From contig JADJPL010000011.1 in NCBI GenBank assembly GCA_016713275.1, forward strand, positions 62,001-126,000: a stretch of 64,000 nt of DNA. The letters run 5' to 3'. Below the pieces are notes generated by a model, which was not told where the DNA came from, made no database searches, and was given only the letters and a program-made list of their open reading frames with translations. Shown here one piece after another: positions 43,309 to 52,207 of the stretch. Source of the DNA: Haliscomenobacter sp. GTDB lineage: Bacteria; Bacteroidota; Bacteroidia; Chitinophagales; Saprospiraceae. Numbering within the stretch: position 1 is the stretch's first letter; each line of letters opens with the position of its first letter. The position numbers and the translations under genes were made by a program.

Positions 43309-43390
43309 GTTAGACGTTAGCGGTTAGCTGTTAGACGTTGGAAGGAACCCGTTTCCTCTAACGTCTAACAGCTAACAGCTAACGTCTAAT
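43309..43390. repeat. Heptamer tandem repeats in an inverted arrangement (GTTAGAC / TAACGTC)
   Basis: GTTAGAC GTTAGCG GTTAGCT GTTAGAC GTT (43309-43340), a 17-base spacer, then CTAACGTCTAACAGCTAACAG and further units to 43390. The arms are complementary over about 30 bases. It sits between convergent genes and could serve both as a terminator. The cyclophilin stop codon lies inside it. Confidence 0.9.
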
Positions 43391-44279
43391 TAACCGGCGT
43401 TATTTTCATCCGAACGTCCTGCAAAGGCCGGTCGCGGCTGTCTTTCTGCGCTTCAGCAATCTTGTCGATGACTTCATGGCCTTTGATGACCATGCCGAAG
43501 ACGGTGTAATCGCGATCCAGGAAGGGCGTCCCGCCGGTTTGGAGGTACGTATCCCGCTGTTCTTTGCTGTAGTGGAAGCCTTTTCGCGCTTCCAGTTGGT
43601 CCAGTTGCTCTGCGGTGACGGGCTGCCCTTGTACAATATAGAACTGGGAGCCGGAGGAGCGTTTTTCGGGGTTCACCTGATCGCCGGTGCGTGCGGCGGC
43701 GAGGGCGCCTTTGAAATGGACCAGCGAGTCCACGAACTCGGCGGGAATGGTATACCCGGGGCCGCCGGAACCAAGGGGCTGGTTCTTGGGAGCATTGCGG
43801 GAGTTGGGGTCGCCGCCCTGGATCATGAACCCTTTGATGACCCGGTGGAAGAGCAGGCTGTCGAAGTATCCCTGTTCGGCGAGTTTGAGGAAATTGTCGC
43901 GATGTTGCGGGGTACTGTCGTAGAGCCAGACGAGCATGTTCCCAAATTCTGTTTCGATTTCCACCAGGCATTTCCCTGGGGCGTCTACTTTAAGTGGTTG
44001 TTCCATGGTGCGAGATTTGTTTCCCATAATGGCCGTCAGGCGGACGTTGTACAGGCCGGAGCGCTTGTACACATGCATCGGCAGGGAGTCCTGTGAACGG
44101 GCGCCATCGCCGAAATCCCACTCAAAGCGTTCGGCCTTTTCCGATTGATTCTCAAAACGGATCTCCGCCGGCGCTTGAAGTGCGCCGGAATAGCTGAACT
44201 GAGCCGTTGGCCTGGAGCACGAAAGCGCCTGAACCAGGACTGCTGCGGCGAGTAGAAGGTTTCGTCCGGATACGTACAT
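43386..44279 (-). CDS. Peptidyl-prolyl isomerase (cyclophilin) lipoprotein with PKD domain
   Basis: Envelope proline isomerase. Lipoprotein signal MYVSGRNLLLAAAVLVQALSC, then a PKD domain (FEWDFGDGARSQDSLPMHVYKRSG, about residues 30-100), then the cyclophilin domain with FHRVIKGFMIQGGDP (catalytic Arg, Gln) and SSGSQFYIVQGQPVTAEQLDQL. At 297 aa it is longer than single-domain members because of the PKD fusion. It is the last gene of a four-gene operon. Its C-terminus and TAG stop fall in a heptamer repeat. Confidence 0.9.
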   Translation of the reverse strand: MYVSGRNLLLAAAVLVQALSCSRPTAQFSYSGALQAPAEIRFENQSEKAERFEWDFGDGARSQDSLPMHVYKRSGLYNVRLTAIMGNKSRTMEQPLKVDAPGKCLVEIETEFGNMLVWLYDSTPQHRDNFLKLAEQGYFDSLLFHRVIKGFMIQGGDPNSRNAPKNQPLGSGGPGYTIPAEFVDSLVHFKGALAAARTGDQVNPEKRSSGSQFYIVQGQPVTAEQLDQLEARKGFHYSKEQRDTYLQTGGTPFLDRDYTVFGMVIKGHEVIDKIAEAQKDSRDRPLQDVRMKITPVN

Positions 44280-44343
44280 ATTGCGTAATGGCTTTTAAAG
44301 GTAGTGAAATAATGAAGTTTGGATGGACAAGGGCGCTTCGTCC

Positions 44344-45009
44344 CTAATTTTTAATGCGCACACGGGTGACGAGGATATCTTCCAGCGGGCGTTGCCGGAG
44401 GTCGGTTGGGACCTTGCTGATCTTCTCCACGATATCCATTCCTTTGACGACTTCTCCAAATACGGTGTAGTCATTATCCAAAAAGGGGATTCCACCGATC
44501 TCCTGATAGAGTTTGCGTTGAAACGCATTGTAACGGATTTTTTTCTGTTTCTCCATCATGTCGAGCTGGTCTGGAGTTACTTTTTCGCCCAGAACAATAT
44601 AAAACTGGCAGCCGGAAGAAAGTTTTTGGGGATTGCTTTTTTGCGCGGCGCCGACAGCGCCATAAAGGTGGGGCGCGCCGATTTCGGGAATGAGCCGGTA
44701 GGGGGTATCGCCGGTCCCCAGGATTTGGTTGGGCTCTGCGTTGCGGGATTCCGGATCGCCGGTTTGGATGACAAACTTTTCGACTACCCGGTGGAACAGC
44801 AGGCTGTCGTAGAAGCCGCTTTGGGCCAGCTTGATGAAATTGTCCCGGTGTTTGGGTGCGCTATCGTACAGCATAATCTTGATCCGGCCGTAATGGGTAT
44901 CCAGAATGGCATAGGTGTAAGGGTCCCGTTTGCAGCCGCTGAGGAGAAGAAAGCCCAGAAACACTGTGCCAAACAGTCCTGGCAGGGGGCGGTATTTATT
45001 CCTCTTCAT
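44344..45009 (-). CDS. Peptidyl-prolyl isomerase (cyclophilin) lipoprotein
   Basis: Starts at MKRNKYRPLPGLFGTVFLGFLLLSGC, a lipoprotein signal with lipobox LSGC, giving start 45009; the longer frame lies over the upstream gene. The cyclophilin core has FHRVVEKFVIQTGDP and SSGCQFYIVLGEKVTPDQLDMM. At 221 aa it has no PKD domain. It overlaps the upstream hypothetical gene by 14 bases. The second, PKD-fused cyclophilin follows 64 bases later, so the pair arose by duplication. Confidence 0.9.
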   Translation of the reverse strand: MKRNKYRPLPGLFGTVFLGFLLLSGCKRDPYTYAILDTHYGRIKIMLYDSAPKHRDNFIKLAQSGFYDSLLFHRVVEKFVIQTGDPESRNAEPNQILGTGDTPYRLIPEIGAPHLYGAVGAAQKSNPQKLSSGCQFYIVLGEKVTPDQLDMMEKQKKIRYNAFQRKLYQEIGGIPFLDNDYTVFGEVVKGMDIVEKISKVPTDLRQRPLEDILVTRVRIKN

Positions 45010-45352
45010 GTTCCAACTCGTTGAAATAACGGATGATGTGTGCTTTGAGCAGGGTCTCCTGCTCGTCCAGTTCGCGTTTGGGAACGGGCTGGAGCAATTC
45101 CCAATGGGGCCAGCCGTCGGCATCCCGGCCGGCAAACCGATAGTGCCCGTCGTAGCTGAGCAGCCGGCAAACGGCGACATGCATGAGATCCTGCTTCTCT
45201 TCTTTGGTAAACGCGGTTTTCCATCTTCCCAATTCCTGGATGCCGATGAGGAAAAGCATCGCGTTCAGGTCTGGTAGGGCGTCTTTCCCAAACCGGTCCC
45301 GTACCCGATGCCGGATGCGGCCCCATTCAAAATCCAGCTCCCATGTTTCCAT
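44996..45352 (-). CDS. Conserved hypothetical protein
   Basis: A 118 aa soluble protein (METWELDFEWGRIRHRVRDRFGKDALPDLNAMLF, then LGRWKTAFTKEEKQDLMHVAV and LLSYDGHYRFAGRDADGWPHWELL). No signal peptide, membrane segment or motif that I recognise. It lies between the LolC/E-like permease (10 bases) and the first cyclophilin (overlap 14 bases), so it is part of that operon. Its conservation cannot be judged here; function unknown. Confidence 0.7.
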   Translation of the reverse strand: METWELDFEWGRIRHRVRDRFGKDALPDLNAMLFLIGIQELGRWKTAFTKEEKQDLMHVAVCRLLSYDGHYRFAGRDADGWPHWELLQPVPKRELDEQETLLKAHIIRYFNELEHEEE

Positions 45353-45362
45353 AAGCGTTTGA

Positions 45363-46580
45363 TTATTCTTCCCGGATCATCGCCGGGATCCGCTGAGCCC
45401 GCAGCGCCGGAGGGAAAGAGGCCAGCAGACCGATCCCCAAAACGGTGAGGGCGACGACGGCGAAATCGATCCCTCGCAGGCTGATTGGATACGCCTCCAC
45501 GGCAAAAGCGCCGGGAATACCTACGATGCCGTATGTTTTTTGAATAAAATAAATCACCAGGGCCAGGATAAACCCGCTGCCGCCGCCCAGGGCGCACAAC
45601 AGAAGCCCTTCGTTCAGGAAAATATTGCGCACCGACCGGTCCAGGGCGCCCATGGATTTCAGGATGGCAACGTCTTTTTTCTTTTCCAGAACGATCATCC
45701 ACAGCGCGCCTACCATATTGAAAGCGACCATGAGGAGCGTCAGGCTGACAATGGCGAAACTCATCCACTTTTCGATTTTCATCAGTTTCATGAACGCTTC
45801 CTCCTGCTGGTAGCGGTCGCGCAGGTCAAAGCCCGGGCCGAGCAGACGCTCCACTTGCGGGAAGATCATTTCGGGGGTGAACCCCGGCGCCAATTTAAAT
45901 TCCAGGGCGCTCAGCGCTTCCGGATCGCCCAGGAGTTCCCGGCACAGGTCCAAAGAAGTGAGCACGTATTGGTTGTCGAATTCTTGCTGAATGATGAAGG
46001 TGCCTGCCGGAAAGGCGATGCGTTTGCGGAACTGGGGCTCAAACATGCTGGTTTCTCTAGCCTTTGGGAGGTAGATGTGGAGCGGCTCAAAGGGGTTGTC
46101 GGTATTGACGGCCAGTTTGTTGCGCATACCCAGCCCCAGAACGGCCAGCTCGCGGCCATTGTCGCGGAGGGCATAACGCCCCTCCCGGACGGTGGAGTCG
46201 ATCCGGGTCACTTCGTCGAAATAGGCGTCCACGCCTTTGATGATCCCGAAGTCCTGTTTGTCCCGGTATTCGAAAAAGGCCACTTCTTCCAGCGTTCCGG
46301 AAACGGCGATGACCCCGGGCAGGGAGCGGATCGCTGTAAACGTAGCGCTGTCCAGGGCAAAGGTTTTGCCTTTGGCGGGCGTCACCTTGATCTGCGGGTT
46401 GAAGTTGCTGTACATAGAGGTGATCAGGTCTTCAAACCCATTGAACACGGACAGGACGAGCACCAGCGCCGCCGTGCCCACCGCAATGCCAAAAACGGCA
46501 ATCCCGGTGATCACGTTGATGATATTGGTCGATTTTTTAGCGAACAGATAGCGTCGCGCAATGCGCAAGGGCCAATTCAT
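45363..46580 (-). CDS. FtsX-like ABC permease (LolC/LolE-type)
   Basis: Membrane subunit of a MacB/Lol-type mechanotransmission system. Start at MNWPLRIARRYLFAKKSTNIINV; the longer frame runs through a repeat. It has an N-terminal helix (ITGIAVFGIAVGTAALVLVLSVFNGFEDL), a periplasmic domain of about 220 residues, then three helices near the C-terminus with the FtsX motif (FAIVSLTLLMVAFNMVGALWMIVLEKKKDVAILKSMGA). At 405 aa the length is normal. In Bacteroidota such proteins are often single copies serving lipoprotein release; no ATPase gene is adjacent. The downstream operon encodes two lipoproteins. Confidence 0.87.
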   Translation of the reverse strand: MNWPLRIARRYLFAKKSTNIINVITGIAVFGIAVGTAALVLVLSVFNGFEDLITSMYSNFNPQIKVTPAKGKTFALDSATFTAIRSLPGVIAVSGTLEEVAFFEYRDKQDFGIIKGVDAYFDEVTRIDSTVREGRYALRDNGRELAVLGLGMRNKLAVNTDNPFEPLHIYLPKARETSMFEPQFRKRIAFPAGTFIIQQEFDNQYVLTSLDLCRELLGDPEALSALEFKLAPGFTPEMIFPQVERLLGPGFDLRDRYQQEEAFMKLMKIEKWMSFAIVSLTLLMVAFNMVGALWMIVLEKKKDVAILKSMGALDRSVRNIFLNEGLLLCALGGGSGFILALVIYFIQKTYGIVGIPGAFAVEAYPISLRGIDFAVVALTVLGIGLLASFPPALRAQRIPAMIREE

Positions 46581-46604
46581 TTGCCTTGGATTTGGTGGCG
46601 GGGG

Positions 46605-46612
46605 CAAAGATA
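46605..46612 (-). promoter_or_regulatory. Putative -7 element for the LolC/E-like operon
   Basis: On the minus strand TATCTTTG, a full TAnnTTTG match, ending 24 bases before the ATG at 46580. The expected -33 region is occupied by a TTGACGG heptamer repeat and no -33 box is evident. Confidence 0.5.
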
Positions 46613-46619
46613 GGAAATA

Positions 46620-46650
46620 TTGACGGTTGACGGTTGACGGTTGACGACGG
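46620..46650. repeat. Heptamer tandem repeat (TTGACGG)
   Basis: TTGACGG three times plus TTGACGACGG. A related TTTAGGCGTTATGGG / TTTAGGCGTTAAGGC pair follows at 46662-46691. It sits over the -33 position of the permease promoter. Confidence 0.85.
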
Positions 46651-46711
46651 GGGATGGAAAGTTTAGGCGTTATGGGTTTAGGCGTTAAGGCAGTGCACTG
46701 TCCCCCTTTGG

Positions 46712-46904
46712 AGCTCATCTGGTAGTATTTTTCATAACTACGGCTTGTCCGTATATTGCCCTCCGCCAAAGGCGGAAAGGAGCGCCCTTTTTTTGGTTCT
46801 TTTTTTGGGCGAGCAAAAAAAGAACAAACCCCGAGGCCGGGGGCAAAACGGAAGAGGGACTACACCAAACCATGGTTTAGGAAAAAATACTACAAGATTA
46901 GCTT
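46712..46904. mobile_element. MITE-like element family 2, copy B
   Basis: A 193-base element with imperfect terminal inverted repeats AGCTCATCTGGTAGTATTTTT and AAAAAATACTACAAGATTAGCT. The left part CATAACTACGGCTTGTCCGTATATTGCCCTCC is the inverse of the right end of copy A at 25715-26010. The interior carries another inverted repeat (TTGGTTCTTTTTTTGGGCGAG / CGAGCAAAAAAAGAACAAA). No coding capacity was seen. Confidence 0.75.
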
Positions 46905-47032
46905 TGGAGGGGGTCGGGGGCAGGACAGGCAAAGACCGGCAGATTGAGCCATTGAGGCGCCATTCGGGTGCGAGCAGGCCCAGACCGCAGCGTCTTTGGG
47001 CTCCGCCTCACTAAAGCTGGCGTGAGCAGCCT

Positions 47033-47172
47033 CAAACTGGCGCGAGGCTCCTGCTTCGTTCAAACTGGCGCGAGGCTCCTGCCTCGTTCAAACTGGCGCG
47101 AGGCCCCTGCCTCGTTCAAACTGGCGCGAGGCTCCTGCCTCGTTCAAACTGGCGCGAGGCTCCTGCCTCGTG
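47033..47172. repeat. 28-base tandem array with internal hairpin, five copies
   Basis: Five head-to-tail copies of a 28-base unit beginning CAAACTGGCGCGAGGC and ending TCCTGCCTCGTT, differing at only a few bases. Each unit contains CGAGGC-TCCT-GCCTCG, a 6-base stem with 4-base loop. A degenerate extra copy precedes it at about 47013-47032, and GAGGCTCCGCCTC motifs flank it at 47000 and 47188. There are no spacers, so it is not a CRISPR array. It lies in the 1,013-base gap 46581-47593; the part from 47220 to the SusC gene shows nothing else I can name. Confidence 0.88.
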
Positions 47173-47593
47173 CCGGGTACCTCATTGAGGCTCCGCCTCA
47201 AAGCCATTTCCTGTAGTAAAATTTATTTCTGAAATCATTGGCCGTCCAAAATATTCTCTCCATATTTGGTTAATTTTTGATCATTTCTAGCGGAAGGCGA
47301 AGAAGGGATTTTTTTAAAGGAACTTTAAGCGCTTCCGTTTTCGCTCCCTAACCAAATAATACCATGGGGTGACAAAACTCACCCCTATTCTCATTGTATT
47401 TTCGGCTGCGGATTCCTAAAATTCGGGCTGAAATCATGCCTTGTATTGCTTTTTTCGAAAAATGAATCCCGGAAAGAAAAAGGGTTTTTTCTAAAAAAAT
47501 GTCAAAAAAAATCGGTTTGCCATTATTACCGGCAAATTTGTAGTCTGAAAATTATTTTTGAAATCGATTTTTATCACCAATCCTAGTTCACTT

Positions 47594-50521
47594 ATGAATG
47601 CTAAAGCACTCCTAGTTTGTGTAGGAATTTTGTTGATGGGAGTGTCCAGCCTTTGGGCACAACGCAGAATTTCCGGAACAGTCACTGACGCTGCCTCGGG
47701 TGAGCCTCTAATCGGGGCGAACGTATTGGTAGTTGGTACCGGCGAAGGTACCGTGACGGATTTTGACGGAAAGTATGCGTTGAGCGTACCGGCTGGGTAC
47801 GACCGTTTGCAGTTTTCGTACACGGGTTACACCTCACAGGAAATGAACCTGGGCGCTTCCGACGTCATGGACGTACAATTGGAAGCGGGCGAAGTTCTGG
47901 AGGAAATCGTGGTAGTAGGTTACGGTTCGACCAAGAAGAAGGACCTGACCGGCTCTGTTACTGCGATCACTTCCAAAGACTTCATCAAGGGGAACATTGC
48001 CACACCGGAACAGCTCGTCAACGGGAAAGTCGCCGGGGTGCAGATCACCTCGAACGGCGGCGCGCCGGGCTCGGGTAGCCGTATCCGCATCCGCGGCGGC
48101 TCCTCCCTCAACGCCAGCAACGACCCGCTCATCGTCATCGACGGGGTACCGCTCGACAATGGCGGCATTTCGGGCTCCGCTAACGCGCTGAGCTTTATTA
48201 ACCCGAACGACATTGAATCCTTCAACATCCTGAAGGACGCCTCCGCCACCGCGATCTACGGCTCCCGCGCTTCGAACGGCGTGATCATCATCACCACGAA
48301 GAAAGGCGCCCGCGACAGCAAACTGAACGTCAACTTCAGCACGCTCTTGTCTGTAGCCAACAAAACGGATATCGTCGACGTACTGAGCGCCGATGAGTTC
48401 CGGGATGTGGTAACCGGTTTAGGAACCACTGAACAGAAAGCCCTTCTGGGCACGGCCAACACCAACTGGCAGGAAGAAATCTACCGCACCGCAATTTCTT
48501 CCGACAACAACCTCAGCCTGACCGGTTCTTTCAAAGGGGTTCCTTTCCGCGCTTCGGGAGGGTATCTCAGCCAGCAAGGTATTCTCAAGCGCTCCCAGAT
48601 GGACCGCTTCTCCGGTTCTTTGGGCATTTCGCCGCTGCTGCTGGACGACAAACTCAAGATCGATGTCAATTTGAAAATGACCAATGTCCAGAATTTCTTT
48701 GCTAATGAGGGGGCTATCGGAACGGCGGTAACCTTCGACCCGACCCAAGCCATCGAAGGCAGCCAATGGGACGGATACTTTGAATGGCTCGATCCAGCGA
48801 CTCAAAAGCCCAACACGCTGGCGCCCCGCAACCCGATGGCCCTGTTGAATACCCGCGACGACGAAAGTACCGTAAATCGTTTGATCGGGAACGTTCAGCT
48901 CGACTACCGCTTCCACTTCCTGCCCGACCTGCGCGCCAACCTGAACGTGGGGATGGACCAGTCTTCCAGCGAAGGCGATGTTTTTGTGCCAGCTACCGCT
49001 TCTCAATCCTTTACCCGCAATGGAGTAGTAGCATCCTATGGGCAAGAAAAGCAAAATCAACTGCTGGAATTCTACATGAATTATTCTAAGGAGATCGCTG
49101 CGATCAGGAGCCGGGTTGAAGTGTTAGGCGGTTATTCCTGGCAGGATTTCATCAGTGAAGGCAACTTCCTGGATCTGAACACCAAGCAGGATACGTTTGC
49201 CAATACCCGATATAAGACCCAAAACACGTTGGTGTCTTTCTTCGGCCGCGCCAACTACAGCCTGATGGACCGCTACTTGCTGACCTTCACGCTTCGCCGC
49301 GACGGATCTTCCCGCTTTAGCCCGGATACCCGCTGGGGTATGTTCCCGTCGGCCGCCTTTGCCTGGAAAATCAGCGAAGAAGGGTTCCTGAAAGGCAATG
49401 GAGTATTTTCTGACCTGAAACTCCGCCTGGGGTATGGGGTAACTGGTCAGCAGGATATCGGGAATGATTATCCTTATTTGGCCCGCTTTACGCCTGGTGA
49501 GCCTACTGCCCAGTACCAGTTTGGCAGCGGGTTCGTTACGCCGCTGCGTCCGGAGGGCTATGATGCCAACATCAAGTGGGAAGAAACCGAAACCTATAAC
49601 GCAGGTATAGACTTCGGATTTATGGATGGACGTATTCAGGGTAGCATCGATTATTACTTCAAGAAGACGAAAGATTTGCTGGCTAATATTCCGGTTCCTG
49701 CAGGCTCGAACCTGACGAACTTTATTACGACCAATGTCGGCAATATTGAAAACAGTGGGGTGGAATTCGCAATCAACGCTGATGTGATCCGCACCAGCCG
49801 GTTTAACTGGAATGCAGGCTTTAATATTACCCTGAACAAGAACGAAATTACCAACCTGACCAAGGTGTACGATCCGAAAGCTAAGGGCATTCTCGTAGGT
49901 GGAATCGCCGGGGGCGTTGGCAATACGATTCAGGTACATTCCGTAGGCTATCCAACCAATTCCTTCTACGTGCTCCGCCAGGTATACGATCTGGATGGCA
50001 GCCCGATTGAAGGCTTGTATGTGGATGAGGACAGCGACGGCAAATTTACGTTGGATGACCGTTACCGCTATAAATCCCCTGATCCCCGGGTTTACCTTGG
50101 CTTTACTTCGCAGTTCTCGTTCGACAAGTTCAGCTTGTCTTTGATCTTGCGCAGCAACCTGGGCAACTACATGTATAATAACATCGACTCCGAGCGCGGC
50201 GTTTACCGGAATATCACGCTGAATAATGTTCTGCGCAATGCGACTCCAGACCTGTTGAACACCGGATTCACCAACAACCAGTATTTTTCTGATTACTATA
50301 TCGAGAACGCTTCTTTCCTGCGTCTGGATAACGTTACGTTCGGGTATAATGCAGGTTCCGTCATGAACAACAAGGTGGATGTTCAGGTTTCTTTAATTGC
50401 ACAAAACCTGCTTACGGTGACGAACTACAGTGGTCTGGATCCGGAGATTGCCGGTGGTATTGACAATAATTTTTATCCACGCCCGCGGACCATTTCTTTG
50501 GGGCTGAATCTTAATTTCTAA
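47594..50521 (+). CDS. SusC/RagA family TonB-dependent outer-membrane transporter
   Basis: Outer-membrane barrel importing glycans or peptides with a SusD lid. Start at MNAKALLVCVGILLMGVSSLWAQ, a signal peptide, rather than an upstream TTG. A CarboxypepD_reg-like domain spans about residues 25-100, a TonB-box-like stretch and plug entry EEIVVVGYGSTKKKDLTGSV at about 103-122, then the plug (to about 240) and a 22-strand barrel ending RTISLGLNLNF. At 975 aa the length is normal. The SusD partner starts 18 bases later. No anti-sigma/sigma pair is adjacent. Confidence 0.95.
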   Translation: MNAKALLVCVGILLMGVSSLWAQRRISGTVTDAASGEPLIGANVLVVGTGEGTVTDFDGKYALSVPAGYDRLQFSYTGYTSQEMNLGASDVMDVQLEAGEVLEEIVVVGYGSTKKKDLTGSVTAITSKDFIKGNIATPEQLVNGKVAGVQITSNGGAPGSGSRIRIRGGSSLNASNDPLIVIDGVPLDNGGISGSANALSFINPNDIESFNILKDASATAIYGSRASNGVIIITTKKGARDSKLNVNFSTLLSVANKTDIVDVLSADEFRDVVTGLGTTEQKALLGTANTNWQEEIYRTAISSDNNLSLTGSFKGVPFRASGGYLSQQGILKRSQMDRFSGSLGISPLLLDDKLKIDVNLKMTNVQNFFANEGAIGTAVTFDPTQAIEGSQWDGYFEWLDPATQKPNTLAPRNPMALLNTRDDESTVNRLIGNVQLDYRFHFLPDLRANLNVGMDQSSSEGDVFVPATASQSFTRNGVVASYGQEKQNQLLEFYMNYSKEIAAIRSRVEVLGGYSWQDFISEGNFLDLNTKQDTFANTRYKTQNTLVSFFGRANYSLMDRYLLTFTLRRDGSSRFSPDTRWGMFPSAAFAWKISEEGFLKGNGVFSDLKLRLGYGVTGQQDIGNDYPYLARFTPGEPTAQYQFGSGFVTPLRPEGYDANIKWEETETYNAGIDFGFMDGRIQGSIDYYFKKTKDLLANIPVPAGSNLTNFITTNVGNIENSGVEFAINADVIRTSRFNWNAGFNITLNKNEITNLTKVYDPKAKGILVGGIAGGVGNTIQVHSVGYPTNSFYVLRQVYDLDGSPIEGLYVDEDSDGKFTLDDRYRYKSPDPRVYLGFTSQFSFDKFSLSLILRSNLGNYMYNNIDSERGVYRNITLNNVLRNATPDLLNTGFTNNQYFSDYYIENASFLRLDNVTFGYNAGSVMNNKVDVQVSLIAQNLLTVTNYSGLDPEIAGGIDNNFYPRPRTISLGLNLNF

Positions 50522-50539
50522 TTTAAATCCAGCTTAAAT

Positions 50540-52138
50540 ATGAAACTCCATCTTTTGAAAACGTTTCGAATTCTCGGTATAGTTGCCCTTCTCTTTGGCC
50601 TGGGCGCTTGTACCGACGACCTGAACAGGGAGCCATTCCCCGTTTCGGGGTTGACCTCTGCTTCGGTTTACAAGGACCCAGCCAACTACCGATCGATTTT
50701 AGCCAAAGTGTATGCCGGCCTTGCAACTACCGGGCAGCAAGGTCCCGATGGAAAAGGGGATGTTGCTGGGATTGACGAAGGCTTCTCCCAATATCTGCGC
50801 CAGTACTGGCAAGCTCAGGAATTGACGACGGATGAGGCGGTGATTGCCTGGAACGACGCCGATATCTGGGATTTGCACGATATGGACTGGTCTGCAGGGC
50901 ATTCCTTCCTCCGGGCTTTGTATTACAGGCTCTTTTACCAGATCTCCCTTGCCAATGAATTTATCCGGGAAACGACCGACGCTAAATTGAGCGAGCGGGG
51001 GATCAGCGGGACGGATGCCGCTAACATCAAGGTGTTCCGTGCGGAAGCTCGCTTCCTGCGTGCCCTGAGCTACTACCATGCGCTCGACCTGTATGGCAAC
51101 GTACCTTTTGTGACGGATGAAAATCCAATCGGGTCATACGTTCCGACGCAGACCAATCGCGCGGACCTGTACAATTATATTGAGTCGGAATTGCTGGCCA
51201 TTGACGCCGATCTTTCTGCTCCCCGAGCCAATGAATATGGCCGTGCGGATAAAGCGGCGGCATGGATGGTGCTTGCCAAATTGTACCTGAACGCCGAAGT
51301 GTACAACGGACAAAAAAAATACACCGAATGTATTGCCCAGTGCAACAAGATCATTGCTGCCGGCTATACCCTCGAGCCCAACTACCGCCATTTGTTCCTG
51401 GCTGATAACCACAAGTCGAAGGAGATCATTTTCCCGATCACGTTTGATGGAACCCGGACGAAGACCTGGGGGGGAATGACCTACCTCGTACATGCTCCGG
51501 TAGGCGGATCGATGAACCCGAATGAATTTGGAATCAATGGAGGCTGGTATGGCTTGCGCACGACGAGTGCGCTGGTCAGTAATTTCAGCGATATCACCGG
51601 CGCGACCGATAAACGCGCCATGTTCTACACCGATGGGCAAAAATTGGCGATCAGCGACATCTCTGCGTTCAACGATGGTTATGCCATCAGCAAATACCGC
51701 AACGTTACCGCTGCGGGAGCGAAAGGATCCGATGTGGAAGGCAACTTCCCGGACACCGACTTCCCGATGTTCCGTCTGGCCGATGCCTATCTGATGTATG
51801 CGGAAGCCGTTAAACGCGGTGGTACGGGCGGTTCGGAAGCCACGGCGCTCCAGTACATCAACAACCTGCGTGGCCGCGCTTACGGCGATGCAACCGGCAA
51901 TGTAACTTCCTACGATCTGGATTTCGTCCTCGCAGAACGCGCACGCGAACTCTATTGGGAAGCACACCGGCGCACCGACCTGATTCGTTACGGCAAATTT
52001 ACGGGCGCCAGCTACCTCTGGCCTTGGAAAGGCGGCGTGAAGGACGGTAAATCTGTGGAAGATTTTCGCAGTCTATTCCCGATTCCCGATTCTGACGTCG
52101 TGGCAAACCCGAACCTGAAACAGAATACAGGATATTGA
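50540..52138 (+). CDS. SusD/RagB family nutrient-binding lipoprotein
   Basis: Surface lipoprotein that caps the SusC barrel and captures ligand. The signal MKLHLLKTFRILGIVALLFGLGAC ends with lipobox LGAC. Residues AEARFLRALSYYHALDLYGNVPFVTDE are the conserved TPR-like core of SusD, and the C-terminal FVLAERARELYWEAHRRTDLIRYG plus LFPIPDSDVVANPNLKQNTGY is the diagnostic family end. At 532 aa the length is normal. It is co-transcribed with SusC and the SusE-like gene. Confidence 0.95.
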   Translation: MKLHLLKTFRILGIVALLFGLGACTDDLNREPFPVSGLTSASVYKDPANYRSILAKVYAGLATTGQQGPDGKGDVAGIDEGFSQYLRQYWQAQELTTDEAVIAWNDADIWDLHDMDWSAGHSFLRALYYRLFYQISLANEFIRETTDAKLSERGISGTDAANIKVFRAEARFLRALSYYHALDLYGNVPFVTDENPIGSYVPTQTNRADLYNYIESELLAIDADLSAPRANEYGRADKAAAWMVLAKLYLNAEVYNGQKKYTECIAQCNKIIAAGYTLEPNYRHLFLADNHKSKEIIFPITFDGTRTKTWGGMTYLVHAPVGGSMNPNEFGINGGWYGLRTTSALVSNFSDITGATDKRAMFYTDGQKLAISDISAFNDGYAISKYRNVTAAGAKGSDVEGNFPDTDFPMFRLADAYLMYAEAVKRGGTGGSEATALQYINNLRGRAYGDATGNVTSYDLDFVLAERARELYWEAHRRTDLIRYGKFTGASYLWPWKGGVKDGKSVEDFRSLFPIPDSDVVANPNLKQNTGY

Positions 52139-52207
52139 TTCTATGGTATGCGCCCTGCGTTTTTGGAAGGCGCATACCCCCCATTTTTTACTTTAATAAT
52201 CACGAAT

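Noticed and set aside
46581..46769. N-terminal extension of the FtsX-like permease
   Set aside because: The extra codons lie in heptamer and MITE sequence and upstream of a TATCTTTG promoter box; the inner ATG begins the conserved NWPLRIARRYLF.
47033..47172. Possible CRISPR array
   Set aside because: The 28-base units are directly adjacent with no spacers, contain a hairpin, and no cas gene is near.
46968..47216. 82 aa open frame with repeated LARGSC/TGARLLPR words
   Set aside because: The 28-base repeat unit is not a multiple of three, so the words come from shifting frames over tandem DNA.
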